Shown here: piece after piece, positions 1 to 7,735 of the stretch | Position numbering within the stretch: the stretch's first letter is position 1 | How the letters are laid out: every line of letters begins with the position of its first letter | DNA from: Dictyobacter kobayashii | GTDB lineage: Bacteria; Chloroflexota; Ktedonobacteria; Ktedonobacterales; Ktedonobacteraceae | Length of the DNA: 64,000 bases | Direction: 5' to 3' | Assembly: GCF_003967555.1 (NCBI RefSeq) | Contig: NZ_BIFS01000001.1 | Location: forward strand, 4,278,001-4,342,000 | Position numbers and translations under genes: made by a program | Notes under the pieces: model-generated | What the model saw: the letters and a program-made list of their open reading frames with translations, nothing else | The model's database searches: none | What the model was told of the DNA's origin: nothing

Positions 1-1186
1 CGATAGCTTTATCCGGCATGAAGCGATCGGTGATATAGCGACTGGCCATATCGGTCGCGGCCTTCAGCGCCTCGTCTGTGATAATCAGGCGATGGTGCTG
101 CTCATAGCGTTCGCGGATACCCTTGAGGATCTCAACGGTCTCTTCGACGCTTGGCTCACGGACAATCACTTCCTGGAAGCGGCGTTGGAGTGCAGCATCG
201 CGCTCGATATACTTGCGATATTCATCGAGTGTGGTTGCACCGATACATTGCAATTCGCCACGAGCGAGGGCAGGCTTCAGGATATTGGCTGCATCCACAG
301 CCCCTTCAGCAGCACCCGCACCCACCAGGGTATGAACTTCATCGATAAAGATGATGCAGTCGCGGCTATTGCGAATCTCTTCTATGATTTTTTTCAAGCG
401 CTCTTCAAACTCACCGCGGTATTTGGTACCAGCCACCAGGGAGCCGACGTCCAGTGTAAGTAGACGCTTGCCCGAAAGTGTTTCTGGAACCTCGCCGGAG
501 ATCAGACGCTGGGCCAGACCTTCAACGATGGCTGTTTTACCAACACCGGGTTCGCCGATGAGAGCCGGATTATTTTTGTTGCGCCGGGAAAGAATTTGGA
601 TAACGCGTTCAATTTCTTGATGACGTCCAATGACGGGGTCGAGTGTACCCGCGCGAGCGGCTGCCGTCAGGTCAATACCCATCTGATCAATGGTGGGGGT
701 TTTCGAATGTTTGGCGTCGCGCTCATGAGGAGTGCCAGACTGACTGAGCACCTGAATGGTTTGCGTACGCACTTTTTCCAGGTTGACGCCCAGGCTCTCA
801 AGGACACCTGCCGCGATACCTTCACCCTCACGGACCAGACCAAGCAAGAGGTGTTCTGTCCCGATATAATGATGATTCAGGCGGCGAGCTTCATCAACTG
901 CTAGCTCGATTACCTTTTTGGCACGTGGCGTCAGGCCAATTTCACCCAGAACAATACGGTCGCCACGACCAATAATAAATTCAACGGCGCTACGAACTTT
1001 GTTGAGTTCAACGCCGAGATTTGCAAGTACTTTTGCAGCAACACCTTCGCCCTCACGTACAAGGCCGAGGAGGAGGTGCTCTGTCCCAATATAGTTATGT
1101 TGGAAGCGCTGGGCTTCCTCCTGTGCGAGGCTCAGAACTTTTCTGGCTCGCTCTGTGAACTTATCAAATCTGTCTCTATCGTTCAC
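1..1186 (-). CDS. clpC: ClpC, AAA+ ATPase subunit of the Clp protease (N-terminal part; gene runs off the left edge)
   Basis: Class I Hsp100 unfoldase that feeds proteins to ClpP in the cytosol. The visible 395 residues hold two Clp_N repeats (about 1-145, each with a YIGTEHLLLGLVREGEG core), then the first AAA+ module with Walker A GEPGVGKT (about 211-218), Walker B IIFIDEVH (about 279-286) and the typical RRFQ segment. The second ATPase domain lies outside the window. I chose the GTG at 1186, giving MNDRDRFDKF as in ClpC proteins, because a strong SD (AAAGGGGGTGA) sits just upstream of it. The in-frame ATG at 1207 would lie on the far side of that SD. A near-consensus promoter lies about 75 bases upstream. 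I see no CtsR or CIRCE operator. Confidence 0.95.
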   Translation of the reverse strand, partial: MNDRDRFDKFTERARKVLSLAQEEAQRFQHNYIGTEHLLLGLVREGEGVAAKVLANLGVELNKVRSAVEFIIGRGDRIVLGEIGLTPRAKKVIELAVDEARRLNHHYIGTEHLLLGLVREGEGIAAGVLESLGVNLEKVRTQTIQVLSQSGTPHERDAKHSKTPTIDQMGIDLTAAARAGTLDPVIGRHQEIERVIQILSRRNKNNPALIGEPGVGKTAIVEGLAQRLISGEVPETLSGKRLLTLDVGSLVAGTKYRGEFEERLKKIIEEIRNSRDCIIFIDEVHTLVGAGAAEGAVDAANILKPALARGELQCIGATTLDEYRKYIERDAALQRRFQEVIVREPSVEETVEILKGIRERYEQHHRLIITDEALKAATDMASRYITDRFMPDKAI

Positions 1187-1260
1187 CTGTTTGTCACCCC
1201 CTTTCATTGGCAGAGGGTGGAACCGAGCCCTCTGTGTCGCTCAGGTAAACTATGTGATTC

Positions 1261-1289
1261 ATCATACAACACCCATCATACAGCGTCAA
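1261..1289 (-). promoter_or_regulatory. Sigma70-type promoter for clpC
   Basis: On the minus strand TTGACG is followed after 17 bases by TATGAT, both one mismatch from consensus. Transcription would start near 1254, giving a leader of about 68 bases before the GTG start of clpC. Inferred from sequence only. Confidence 0.6.
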
Positions 1290-1350
1290 GGATAACAACT
1301 GTAGCCTCCCGTCTGTCAATAAACGCTCAACCTTCTTACTGAGAAACAAT

Positions 1351-1396
1351 CGACCTCTACACTGCATTCGTATAGATGCACACAGTGGAGAGGTCG
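1351..1396. repeat. Inverted repeat upstream of the clpC promoter
   Basis: Arms of 14 bases (CGACCTCTACACTG and its complement with one mismatch) are separated by an 18-base loop. No T-run follows on either strand, so it does not look like an intrinsic terminator. It lies about 60 bases upstream of the clpC -35 box and could be a regulator site, but it does not match CtsR or HrcA operators. Confidence 0.4.
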
Positions 1397-1450
1397 CGAG
1401 ATCATCTGTTCAGGTACGATGTGCTCCAACAGCCAAGAAACCTTGTCTAT

Positions 1451-1560
1451 CTAGATGCCTCCGTATCTTCTTTGATGCGTTGACAAGCGAGCGGCTGCGC
1501 AGAGTGCCTCAGCCAAGATCGTTGTCCCTCCATCGTCACTGTCACTGGAAACACGCGATT
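1451..1560 (-). pseudogene. Decayed duplicate of the 3' end of the S1-domain gene
   Basis: This intergenic stretch aligns with the last ~100 bases of the neighbouring S1 gene (about 1870-1975). It shares the identical block GCGAGCGGCTGCGC, then GCCTCAGCCA and TCACTGGA in the same order. Read on the minus strand in one frame it gives SSDSDDGGTTILAEALCAAA and ends in TAG at 1451-1453, against SSEGGHDEGELTAMAEAFRA in the real protein. No S1 domain remains upstream of it. I read it as the relic of a tandem duplication. The rest of the 670-base gap holds the clpC promoter region and a terminator. Confidence 0.6.
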
Positions 1561-1773
1561 TGATTATCCTTTATTCTACAACAAAAATGAGTGGATATCA
1601 TCTATATGTTCACCAACTACTTTTTGCTGATGAATGTAGAAGGGAACTTGTGATCGCTTTATGAGCTGCGTATTTCATCATACTACAACTCTTTTTGTAA
1701 CGTCAAGAACAATATTGGTATTCTTTTAACTACAATGCCTATTATACACTGAATTCCGGTTGATAATTATAAG

Positions 1774-1818
1774 GAACCTCCCTGTGAAATCTTTCAAAGA
1801 AAGACTACAGGGAGGTTC
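1774..1818 (-). terminator. Hairpin terminator after the S1 gene
   Basis: A perfect 12-bp stem (GAACCTCCCTGT with ACAGGGAGGTTC) encloses a loop with its own small stem. It lies 39 bases past the S1 stop. The minus-strand flank TTCCTTATAAT is only moderately T-rich. Confidence 0.6.
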
Positions 1819-1856
1819 TCTTACAAGTGACGTCTACGTGAACGGTTAGTATTTAC

Positions 1857-3401
1857 TTACTGCTCGGAAGTATCGGTATCTTCCTTGGCTGAACGCTGGC
1901 GAGCGGCTGCGCGGAAGGCCTCAGCCATCGCGGTTAACTCACCCTCGTCATGCCCACCTTCACTGGAGCGATCCTGGCGCTCACGGCGCTGCTCACCGCG
2001 ATCACGCTTTGAAGGAGCCGTTTCCGTATGTGCTGGCAGTGACTCCAGAGAAGGAGTGCTGGGAGCAGCTGGTGTTTCAGCTACTGGCGCCTCACTCGGC
2101 AACTCAGGGGTTGTTACACTTTCGGTCTCGACCTCTTCCTGCTCAGGGATCTCGGTCGCAGCCTCTTTGGCATCAACTTCGTCAGCCTGACGTAAGCTGA
2201 GACCAAGGCGACGGCGCTCGGCGTCAATGCGCAGGATGCGCAACTGCAATTGTGCGCCTTCATGTAGCACCGACTTGGGATCTGTACCGGGGGTTAGCTC
2301 GGACAGATGGATCAAGCCCTCAATGCCATCTTCAATGCGCGCAAAGGCTCCAAAGGGAGCAATCTTTGTCACAGTACCAGTGACAACCTGTCCCGGTGTG
2401 TAGCGCTGCTCAACGGTCGTCCAGGGATCAACCTCAGCACGTTTGATCGAGAGTGCGATTTTCTTTTTGTCTTTATCAACACTCAAGACCTGTACTTCAA
2501 CTTCCTGTCCGACGTGCAACACTTCGCTAGGATGGTTGACACGGCTCCAGGCTAGCTGGCTGATATGAACCAGTCCGTCTGCGCCACCAAGGTCTACGAA
2601 GGCACCGAAGTTAGCAAGGTTGCTTACCACACCCTTACGGACCTCGCCAGCTTTCAGCTCGTCGAGCAACTCCTCGCGACGGCGCTGACGCCATTCCTGG
2701 ACTGCCAGACGCTCCGAGAGGATCAAGCGGTTGCGCGCTCGATTAATCTCGATAATTTTCAACTGAAGCTCTTTGTCCTTCATTCCCTGAAGTTTGGCCG
2801 CAGTCTCCTGGTTTTCACCACCAGCTGCGACTTCTTCCCGTTTGAGGTTCAGAATTTGAGATATCGGTACAAAGCCACGAATTCCCGCTACGTCAACAAT
2901 CAAGCCACCTTTGTTATAATCGATGACTTTCGCTTTGAGAAGCTCGTTGTTTTTGTACTGTTCTTCTGCGATACGCCACTGGCGCTCGGTGTTGGCCCTC
3001 TTCAATGAGAGGACAGCATGGCCCTCCGAAGTTTCTGGCTGAATGACATAGACCAGAACTTTGTCATTGAGGTGCAGTTCGCTAAAAGAGCCATATCCAC
3101 TGGATGGCAACTCTTTTGTTGAGAGGACGCCTTCTGATTTGAGGCCAATATCCACCAGGATTTCGTCCTGGTCGATACGCACGATAACGCCCTCGACTAC
3201 ATCACCTCGTTTGATGCTGATGGGATTCGCTGATTCTGCCAGCAACGCTGCCATTTCGTTCTGGTTAAATTCTTCCATCTCTTCGGGGTTGCTGTTGTTT
3301 TGCCCTTGTAGGTCATTTCCTTCGATCATCGTCTGTACCCGCCCGCTGTTTTGATTTGCCGCTGGCATTGTCGAAAGGTCGCCGTGCTTTTGTGCATGCA
3401 T
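1857..3401 (-). CDS. rpsA: 30S ribosomal protein S1-like protein with four S1 RNA-binding domains
   Basis: RNA-binding protein likely acting on the 30S ribosome during translation initiation. The 514 residues contain four S1 (OB-fold) repeats at about 63-130, 150-225, 245-320 and 330-405. The third and fourth are the most canonical (GVVSNLANFGAFVDL...GLVHISQL and GTVTKIAPFGAFARI...GLIHLSEL). An acidic, Pro/Glu-rich then basic tail follows (405-514). Four domains instead of six resembles Gram-positive and actinobacterial S1. The start at 3401 has SD AAGGGG ten bases upstream; a second ATG lies four bases further in but in another frame. The gene has its own promoter and a roughly 380-base structured leader, and its 3' end appears duplicated downstream. 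Exact orthology to RpsA against other S1-repeat proteins is not settled by motif alone. Confidence 0.88.
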   Translation of the reverse strand: MHAQKHGDLSTMPAANQNSGRVQTMIEGNDLQGQNNSNPEEMEEFNQNEMAALLAESANPISIKRGDVVEGVIVRIDQDEILVDIGLKSEGVLSTKELPSSGYGSFSELHLNDKVLVYVIQPETSEGHAVLSLKRANTERQWRIAEEQYKNNELLKAKVIDYNKGGLIVDVAGIRGFVPISQILNLKREEVAAGGENQETAAKLQGMKDKELQLKIIEINRARNRLILSERLAVQEWRQRRREELLDELKAGEVRKGVVSNLANFGAFVDLGGADGLVHISQLAWSRVNHPSEVLHVGQEVEVQVLSVDKDKKKIALSIKRAEVDPWTTVEQRYTPGQVVTGTVTKIAPFGAFARIEDGIEGLIHLSELTPGTDPKSVLHEGAQLQLRILRIDAERRRLGLSLRQADEVDAKEAATEIPEQEEVETESVTTPELPSEAPVAETPAAPSTPSLESLPAHTETAPSKRDRGEQRRERQDRSSEGGHDEGELTAMAEAFRAAARQRSAKEDTDTSEQ

Positions 3402-3516
3402 GGGTAGTTAACCCCTTCGATCCACGGTTTTTGCCTCGTCTACGATATTACACCCATTCCACCCTTCTTGATTCTGTGCTGCCTATGTTGCCAGTCATGC
3501 CGAACCGACCATATCC

Positions 3517-3552
3517 ATATTATTGTTCTCTAAACAGTAAGAACAATAATAT
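3517..3552 (-). promoter_or_regulatory. Perfect 13-bp hairpin in the S1 gene leader
   Basis: ATATTATTGTTCT and its exact complement flank a 10-base loop, about 115 bases upstream of the S1 start codon and inside the predicted 5' leader. There is no T-run after it. It could be a protein-binding hairpin for autoregulation or a DNA operator. Confidence 0.5.
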
Positions 3553-3619
3553 AGCTTGCACTGCACGTTGGGACCCTGGGGAGTGTACCATCGGACTTGG
3601 GCTAAATCGGAGGAGGTGC

Positions 3620-3760
3620 TCAGGCGGTCATCGTTTCGGTTTCCGATACCTCAGCCTTTGCTAAGAATATCTTTATAACCTAATGTTTGCTTTACAGAAC
3701 GGTGATACGAAACGATACTCGCAGGCAGTACGCCATCATACATAAGACAATGACGCCTGA
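3620..3760 (-). promoter_or_regulatory. Nested long-range stems in the S1 gene leader
   Basis: In the minus-strand transcript the segment at 3760-3750 (TCAGGCGTCAT) can pair with 3631-3620 (ATGACCGCCTGA, one bulged base). Just inside, 3716-3708 (ATCGTTTCG) can pair perfectly with 3638-3630 (CGAAACGAT). The two helices are nested and adjacent, so the leader likely folds into one closed domain of about 140 bases. No known riboswitch core was recognised. Confidence 0.45.
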
Positions 3761-3789
3761 ATGTAAGCATACCCCACTCGATACTCTCT

Positions 3790-3818
3790 ATTATACCAAA
3801 TGCTCTCACCGATTGCAA
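3790..3818 (-). promoter_or_regulatory. Sigma70-type promoter for the S1 gene
   Basis: TTGCAA, 17 bases, TATAAT on the minus strand. The start would fall near 3783, leaving an unusually long leader of about 380 bases before the start codon at 3401. Confidence 0.7.
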
Positions 3819-3905
3819 GGCAATGCATAACCTTTTTGCAAATCTCTCCGATGTTTTTTATGTCTCAGATTGTATCACAGCGGCGCAAGCCCCTCTTAAA
3901 TATGC

Positions 3906-3911
3906 TACAAT
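3906..3911 (+). promoter_or_regulatory. -10 box of a probable leaderless transcript
   Basis: TACAAT ends six bases before the ATG of the NUDIX gene at 3918, so the start point would coincide with the start codon. No Shine-Dalgarno is visible upstream, which agrees with a leaderless mRNA. The -35 region is poor. Confidence 0.4.
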
Positions 3912-3917
3912 AACAGT

Positions 3918-4552
3918 ATGGATGTGTTGGATTTTACGAATACTGCAGAGGTCTTACGAGTTCTGCGCAAGCGTCTGACGCCTGTTGAGCAGGCCGAATC
4001 GCTTATAGATACGATTGAGGGACACCAGGAGCATGCACGCAAAGCAGCAGTGCTGCTTCCATTTTTTGTGGAAGATGGTAGGTTGCAACTGGCTTTGATT
4101 CGTCGTGCCAGTACGTTACGTGCTCACAGTGGTGAAATTGCCTTTCCCGGTGGAAAAGTTGATCCATCAGACCATTCAGTTATCATGACGGCTTTGCGTG
4201 AAGCCCATGAGGAGATTGGCCTGGAGCCAGCGCGCGTGGAGGCACTTGGTGTGTTGCCACCGGTTTTCACCGTCGTTAGCAATTACTTGATTACCCGGTG
4301 GTGGCGTACCTGCCAGCCGGCCTGGGTAGGCTGGTATTGCAAGAGAGCGAGGTCGATGAGCTCTTAATCGCCTCCCTGGAGCGTCTGGCCGATCCCTCCA
4401 TCGCCCATACCGAGCAATGGACGCGCAACGGGCTGACCCGAACAGTGCATTTCTATGATTATGATGATTATCATATCTGGGGGGCGACAGGACGTATTTT
4501 AGCATCGGTCTTTGAGCTACTCAAAAACGCTGATGCACCTCCTGTCAGCTAA
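3918..4552 (+). CDS. NUDIX hydrolase, CoA pyrophosphatase (NudL) type; reading frame broken
   Basis: Predicted to cleave CoA or acyl-CoA to phosphopantetheine and 3',5'-ADP. The first frame (3918-4367) carries the hallmark of this NUDIX subfamily: RASTLRAHSGEIAFPGGKVD, then TALREAHEEIGL. It leaves the family sequence after VFTVVSNYLIT. The continuation VVAYLPAGLGRLVLQESEVD... is in the +1 frame and ends at 4552. Adding one C to the CCC at 4294-4296 joins the two halves into a normal ~212-residue protein. I therefore annotate one gene and suspect a base-calling error, though a real mutation is possible. It is divergent from the S1 gene. Confidence 0.82.
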
Positions 4553-4713
4553 GCTTTGCTCGTGAATATTCCCCCATTAGTCATAGCTCCCTTGCGAAAC
4601 TCAGACATATCGCTACAATTAAGAGTAGTCGGACAAAAATGCTGTAGTGCGTACGTTGTAAGCTGTCCCTTGTTGATGCGGTTGGTATGTAAGTGCCCTA
4701 GCGGAGAAAAGCT

Positions 4714-5112
4714 GTGACGTTGCCTAGTCCTGATGCGCGATCCAAGAGAACAGTGCCTCGCCGGCCACAAATGATCTCTCCCACCCACTCGATGCCCGAA
4801 AAACCATTGGCGTCTCCCCCTGCTATGCCCTCGAATAATTCCTCGAACGTGGCATCGGCAAGCTCTCATCAGGCGGATCATGAGCATGCATTGGATTTTG
4901 CAACCCACTCCTGGGACCTGGCTACCGGCGGTTTAAAAACCCTGACCGCAAAACGAGAGCTCCCTATACGACCTGAACGCCGTAACGCGGGTGTCGTACC
5001 AGATATACTGGCTACTTCGCGTAGCTATATGTTTGCTCTGGTTATTATGGGATGTGTCTTGCTGATGCTGATTGGTGGAGGCATCGTGTTATTTGTAATG
5101 CTACAACCATGA
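4714..5112 (+). CDS. Small protein with one C-terminal membrane segment, unknown function
   Basis: I do not recognise a family. The 132 residues begin with a basic, Pro/Ser-rich disordered part (1-60) and a middle section with LDFATHSWDLATGGLKTLT. They end with a single hydrophobic helix (about 105-130, YMFALVIMGCVLLMLIGGGI) a few residues from the C-terminus, so the bulk should face the cytosol. The GTG start at 4714 is chosen for the GGAG eight bases upstream. It lies 160 bases after the NUDIX gene on the same strand and converges with the P1 peptidase. Confidence 0.6.
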   Translation: MTLPSPDARSKRTVPRRPQMISPTHSMPEKPLASPPAMPSNNSSNVASASSHQADHEHALDFATHSWDLATGGLKTLTAKRELPIRPERRNAGVVPDILATSRSYMFALVIMGCVLLMLIGGGIVLFVMLQP

Positions 5113-5165
5113 CATACAGAATTGGAGTTCGCACACGCGCACCAAGAATGATACTTTTTAACTTT

Positions 5166-6122
5166 TTATAATAAAGAACTGGCTGCTGGAACATTATGCA
5201 AATCGCTTGCCTGGCGCACTGCTTTCACAATCGCTCGCGCCAGCGTTGTTGCTGCTGCCGCTCCTAACGTGCTCACATGTAGTGCAGCGGTTGCGGTGTC
5301 TTGCTGTGTTGCTGATGTCCTGTCTCCTAATGCCAGTGCGAATACGGTATCGCCGTCAAACATGGTGTGTGCAGGTCGGATGACGTGCGCCATACCATCG
5401 TGTGCCATTTGCGCCACTTTATTAACCTGAGCTTTGCTCAGAGTAGCATTGGTAGCGACGACGGCTATGGTCGTATTCCCAAATAAATTGCTCGGTCCCG
5501 TGCTCTTTCCAGCTATATTGCGGGTGCCGGCCACAACCTGTTGTGTCTGCGGATCGATAATATCTCCCAGGGCATTAACCAGGACGATGGCCCCAACCAC
5601 AATACCGCCGGCAAGTTCCATACTGGCTGAGCCAAGTCCACCTTTCATGGCAAAATCTGGACCCAGCATTTTGCCTACGGTCGCCCCTGTCCCTCCACCT
5701 ACGTTGCCTTGCTCAATCGGACCAGTTTTGGCCTGTTCACAGGCCCGGTAGCCAGCCGCACTATCTGGCCGAATCGTTGCTGATCCCAGTGGCAGGTCAA
5801 AAATGGCTGCTCCGGGAACTATTGGCACACGTGCGGCCCCGGCATCATACCCAATACCCCGTTCATCCAGATAACGCACAATGCCGCTGGCCGCATCCAG
5901 TCCAAATGCGCTTCCACCGGTCAATAAAACGGCATTAACCTCATCAACCATACATAGTGGGTTCAAAAGATCGGTTTCTCGGGTGGCTGGAGCACCACCG
6001 CGCACATCTACTCCACCCACTGCAGCTGTGTCACATATAATAACACTACAGCCGGTCCCTGCTTCAAGATTGGTATCGTGGCCGACCCGAATGCCTGGTA
6101 CATCGGTAATATCGTCGTACAT
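5166..6122 (-). CDS. P1 family peptidase (DmpA/BapA/NylC-like N-terminal nucleophile hydrolase)
   Basis: Self-processing amidohydrolase family that includes D-aminopeptidases, beta-peptidyl aminopeptidases and nylon-oligomer hydrolase. The 318 residues show the conserved start DITDVPGIRVGH, the GGSAFGLDAASG segment (70-80), GNVGGGTGATVGK (139-151) and GGLGSASMELAGG (161-173). Near 216-217 the GNTTIAVVATNA segment offers an Asn-Thr pair, which in NylC-type members is the autocleavage site with Thr as nucleophile. Length fits the family. SD AAGGAAGG precedes the ATG. It stands alone between convergent and co-directional neighbours, so the substrate cannot be inferred. Confidence 0.87.
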   Translation of the reverse strand: MYDDITDVPGIRVGHDTNLEAGTGCSVIICDTAAVGGVDVRGGAPATRETDLLNPLCMVDEVNAVLLTGGSAFGLDAASGIVRYLDERGIGYDAGAARVPIVPGAAIFDLPLGSATIRPDSAAGYRACEQAKTGPIEQGNVGGGTGATVGKMLGPDFAMKGGLGSASMELAGGIVVGAIVLVNALGDIIDPQTQQVVAGTRNIAGKSTGPSNLFGNTTIAVVATNATLSKAQVNKVAQMAHDGMAHVIRPAHTMFDGDTVFALALGDRTSATQQDTATAALHVSTLGAAAATTLARAIVKAVRQASDLHNVPAASSLL

Positions 6123-6208
6123 AAGAATTCCTTCCTTTATAGAGAGATGACCAACATGGTAGAGATGAGTAACATGTGTCTGGTTAACAGTTCTAATAAT
6201 ATTAAACG

Positions 6209-6246
6209 AGGAAGGACTGCGGTCTGTTTGACCAGCAGCCCTTCCT
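6209..6246 (-). terminator. Terminator of the zwf-opcA-pgl-rpe operon
   Basis: AGGAAGGACTGC pairs with GCAGCCCTTCCT (one mismatch), extended inward by GGTC/GACC. It lies 41 bases after the rpe stop. The minus-strand flank (CGTTTAATATTATT) is T-rich but interrupted. Confidence 0.65.
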
Positions 6247-6287
6247 GTTAGATGCGCATGAATACGAGTGGTGCTCGTATCCTCGCG

Positions 6288-6953
6288 TTAAGCTTCGTTC
6301 GGGATAGCGCGTCGTAATTTTTCCATTGTCTGTTCGACGCTCTCTTTATTATTGTACACCGCTGAACCTGCCACCAGCAGATTAGCTCCTGCATGTACGA
6401 CTTGAGGAATCGTCTCAGCATTAATGCCACCATCGACCTCAATATCACACTTCAGGTTGCGCTGCTGCAGCATCCGATGTAACGTCTCAATTTTTGGCAA
6501 TGTTTCAGGAATGAATTCCTGGCCACCAAAGCCTGGATTGATTGTCATTACCAGGATCAGATCACAAAACGGAAGCATATCCTGCAGCATAAAGACTGGT
6601 GTCGACGGGTTAATTGCTACCCCGGCCTGTTTGCCAGCCGCTTTAATCTGCTTTAACACGCGATGCAGATGGGGGGATACCTCCTGGTGGACTATGATCA
6701 CGTCCGCGCCCGCCTTCGCGAACGTCTCGATATACTCCTGAGGATTGCTAATCATCAGGTGTGCTTCAAGCGTCGCGCTGGTACAGCCGCGCACGGCCTC
6801 AACGACCATTGGGCCCATGGTGATATTGGGCACAAAATGTCCATCCATTACATCAATCTGGATGCGCCGGGCCCCGGCCGCTTCCACCGCCCGTACCTGT
6901 TCACCAAGGCGCGTAAAATCGGCTGACAGAATAGATGGGACTATTTCTACCAT
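6288..6953 (-). CDS. rpe: Ribulose-phosphate 3-epimerase
   Basis: Interconverts ribulose 5-phosphate and xylulose 5-phosphate in the non-oxidative pentose phosphate pathway. The 221-residue TIM barrel has the family signatures PSILSADFTRLGEQ (6-19), QIDVMDGHFVPN (32-43), EAHLMI and TINPGFGGQEFI, with the second catalytic Asp in EVDGGIN. Length is standard. It is the last gene of the zwf-opcA-pgl-rpe operon, ten bases after pgl, with a terminator behind it. Confidence 0.97.
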   Translation of the reverse strand: MVEIVPSILSADFTRLGEQVRAVEAAGARRIQIDVMDGHFVPNITMGPMVVEAVRGCTSATLEAHLMISNPQEYIETFAKAGADVIIVHQEVSPHLHRVLKQIKAAGKQAGVAINPSTPVFMLQDMLPFCDLILVMTINPGFGGQEFIPETLPKIETLHRMLQQRNLKCDIEVDGGINAETIPQVVHAGANLLVAGSAVYNNKESVEQTMEKLRRAIPNEA

Positions 6954-6963
6954 GGGATATCTC

Positions 6964-7701
6964 CTACTTCTGTTTGCTCAATTTTTCCGCAGCGGCCGTA
7001 TCAAGCATCCAGCTCACCTCACCATTCGTGGGGCGCACAATCTGGGCTGGATACTCATCAGGTTGATAGGGGCCTTCCAGGACAGCCTTGACGGCGTCAT
7101 CTTTCTCAGCTCCTGTGACCAGGAATAAAACATGGGCTGCCGCATTGAGCAGCGGAGGTGTAAACGTCAAGCGGTCAGGTGGTGGTTTGGGTACCGAGAC
7201 CGGCATGATCAGGCGTTGCTGTTCATGCAATGATGGCTGATGAGGGAAGAGTGAAGCGGTATGGCCCTCAGGCCCCATGCCAAGCTGGATCAAGTCAAAG
7301 CGGGGTGTCCCCTCTGTGCCAAGGACACGTTGTATCTCATGGGCATGTGCCAGGGAGGCCGCATCGCGATCAGCTTGCTCGGCTGGCATACGATGAATAT
7401 GCTCGTCTGGAATTGGCAGCTTACTCAGCATCACCTCATTGGCCATGCGATAATTGCTCTCAGCATCATCCGGTGGCACGTTGCGCTCATCGCTCCAGAA
7501 AATCTCTACTTTGGACCAATCGATCTGGCTGCGATACGGCTCGGTCGCCAACAATCCATATAACTTTTTGGGCGTGGAACCGCCTGACAGTGCCAGGCTA
7601 AAGCGGTTGCGGGCCGCGATTGCTTCGCGGGCAACACGCGTAATATAATCGGCCGCGGAGCGGCTGAGCTGTTCTACATCGGAAAAAACGGTAACGTCCA
7701 T
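6964..7701 (-). CDS. pgl: 6-phosphogluconolactonase (DevB type)
   Basis: Hydrolyses 6-phosphogluconolactone made by Zwf. Motifs are LALSGGSTPKKLYGLL near residue 40, FWSDERNVPPDDAESNYRMA (phosphosugar binding) and LGMGPEGHTASLFP with the catalytic histidine. I chose the ATG at 7701 (MDVTVFSDVE), which has GGAG six bases upstream. The open frame extends four codons further to a TTG, but that would place the SD inside the gene. It sits between opcA (34-base gap) and rpe (10-base gap) in the same operon. Confidence 0.95.
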   Translation of the reverse strand: MDVTVFSDVEQLSRSAADYITRVAREAIAARNRFSLALSGGSTPKKLYGLLATEPYRSQIDWSKVEIFWSDERNVPPDDAESNYRMANEVMLSKLPIPDEHIHRMPAEQADRDAASLAHAHEIQRVLGTEGTPRFDLIQLGMGPEGHTASLFPHQPSLHEQQRLIMPVSVPKPPPDRLTFTPPLLNAAAHVLFLVTGAEKDDAVKAVLEGPYQPDEYPAQIVRPTNGEVSWMLDTAAAEKLSKQK

Positions 7702-7735
7702 ACAATGCTCCAATAGAATGTTGTACTAATTGTCG

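Noticed and set aside
1187..1856. CIRCE or CtsR operator upstream of clpC
   Set aside because: The inverted repeat at 1351-1396 does not match the conserved sequence of either operator.
4290..4300. Programmed ribosomal frameshifting as the cause of the frame breaks
   Set aside because: The sites lack a slippery heptamer plus downstream structure and hit unrelated genes. A general homopolymer error explains them better.
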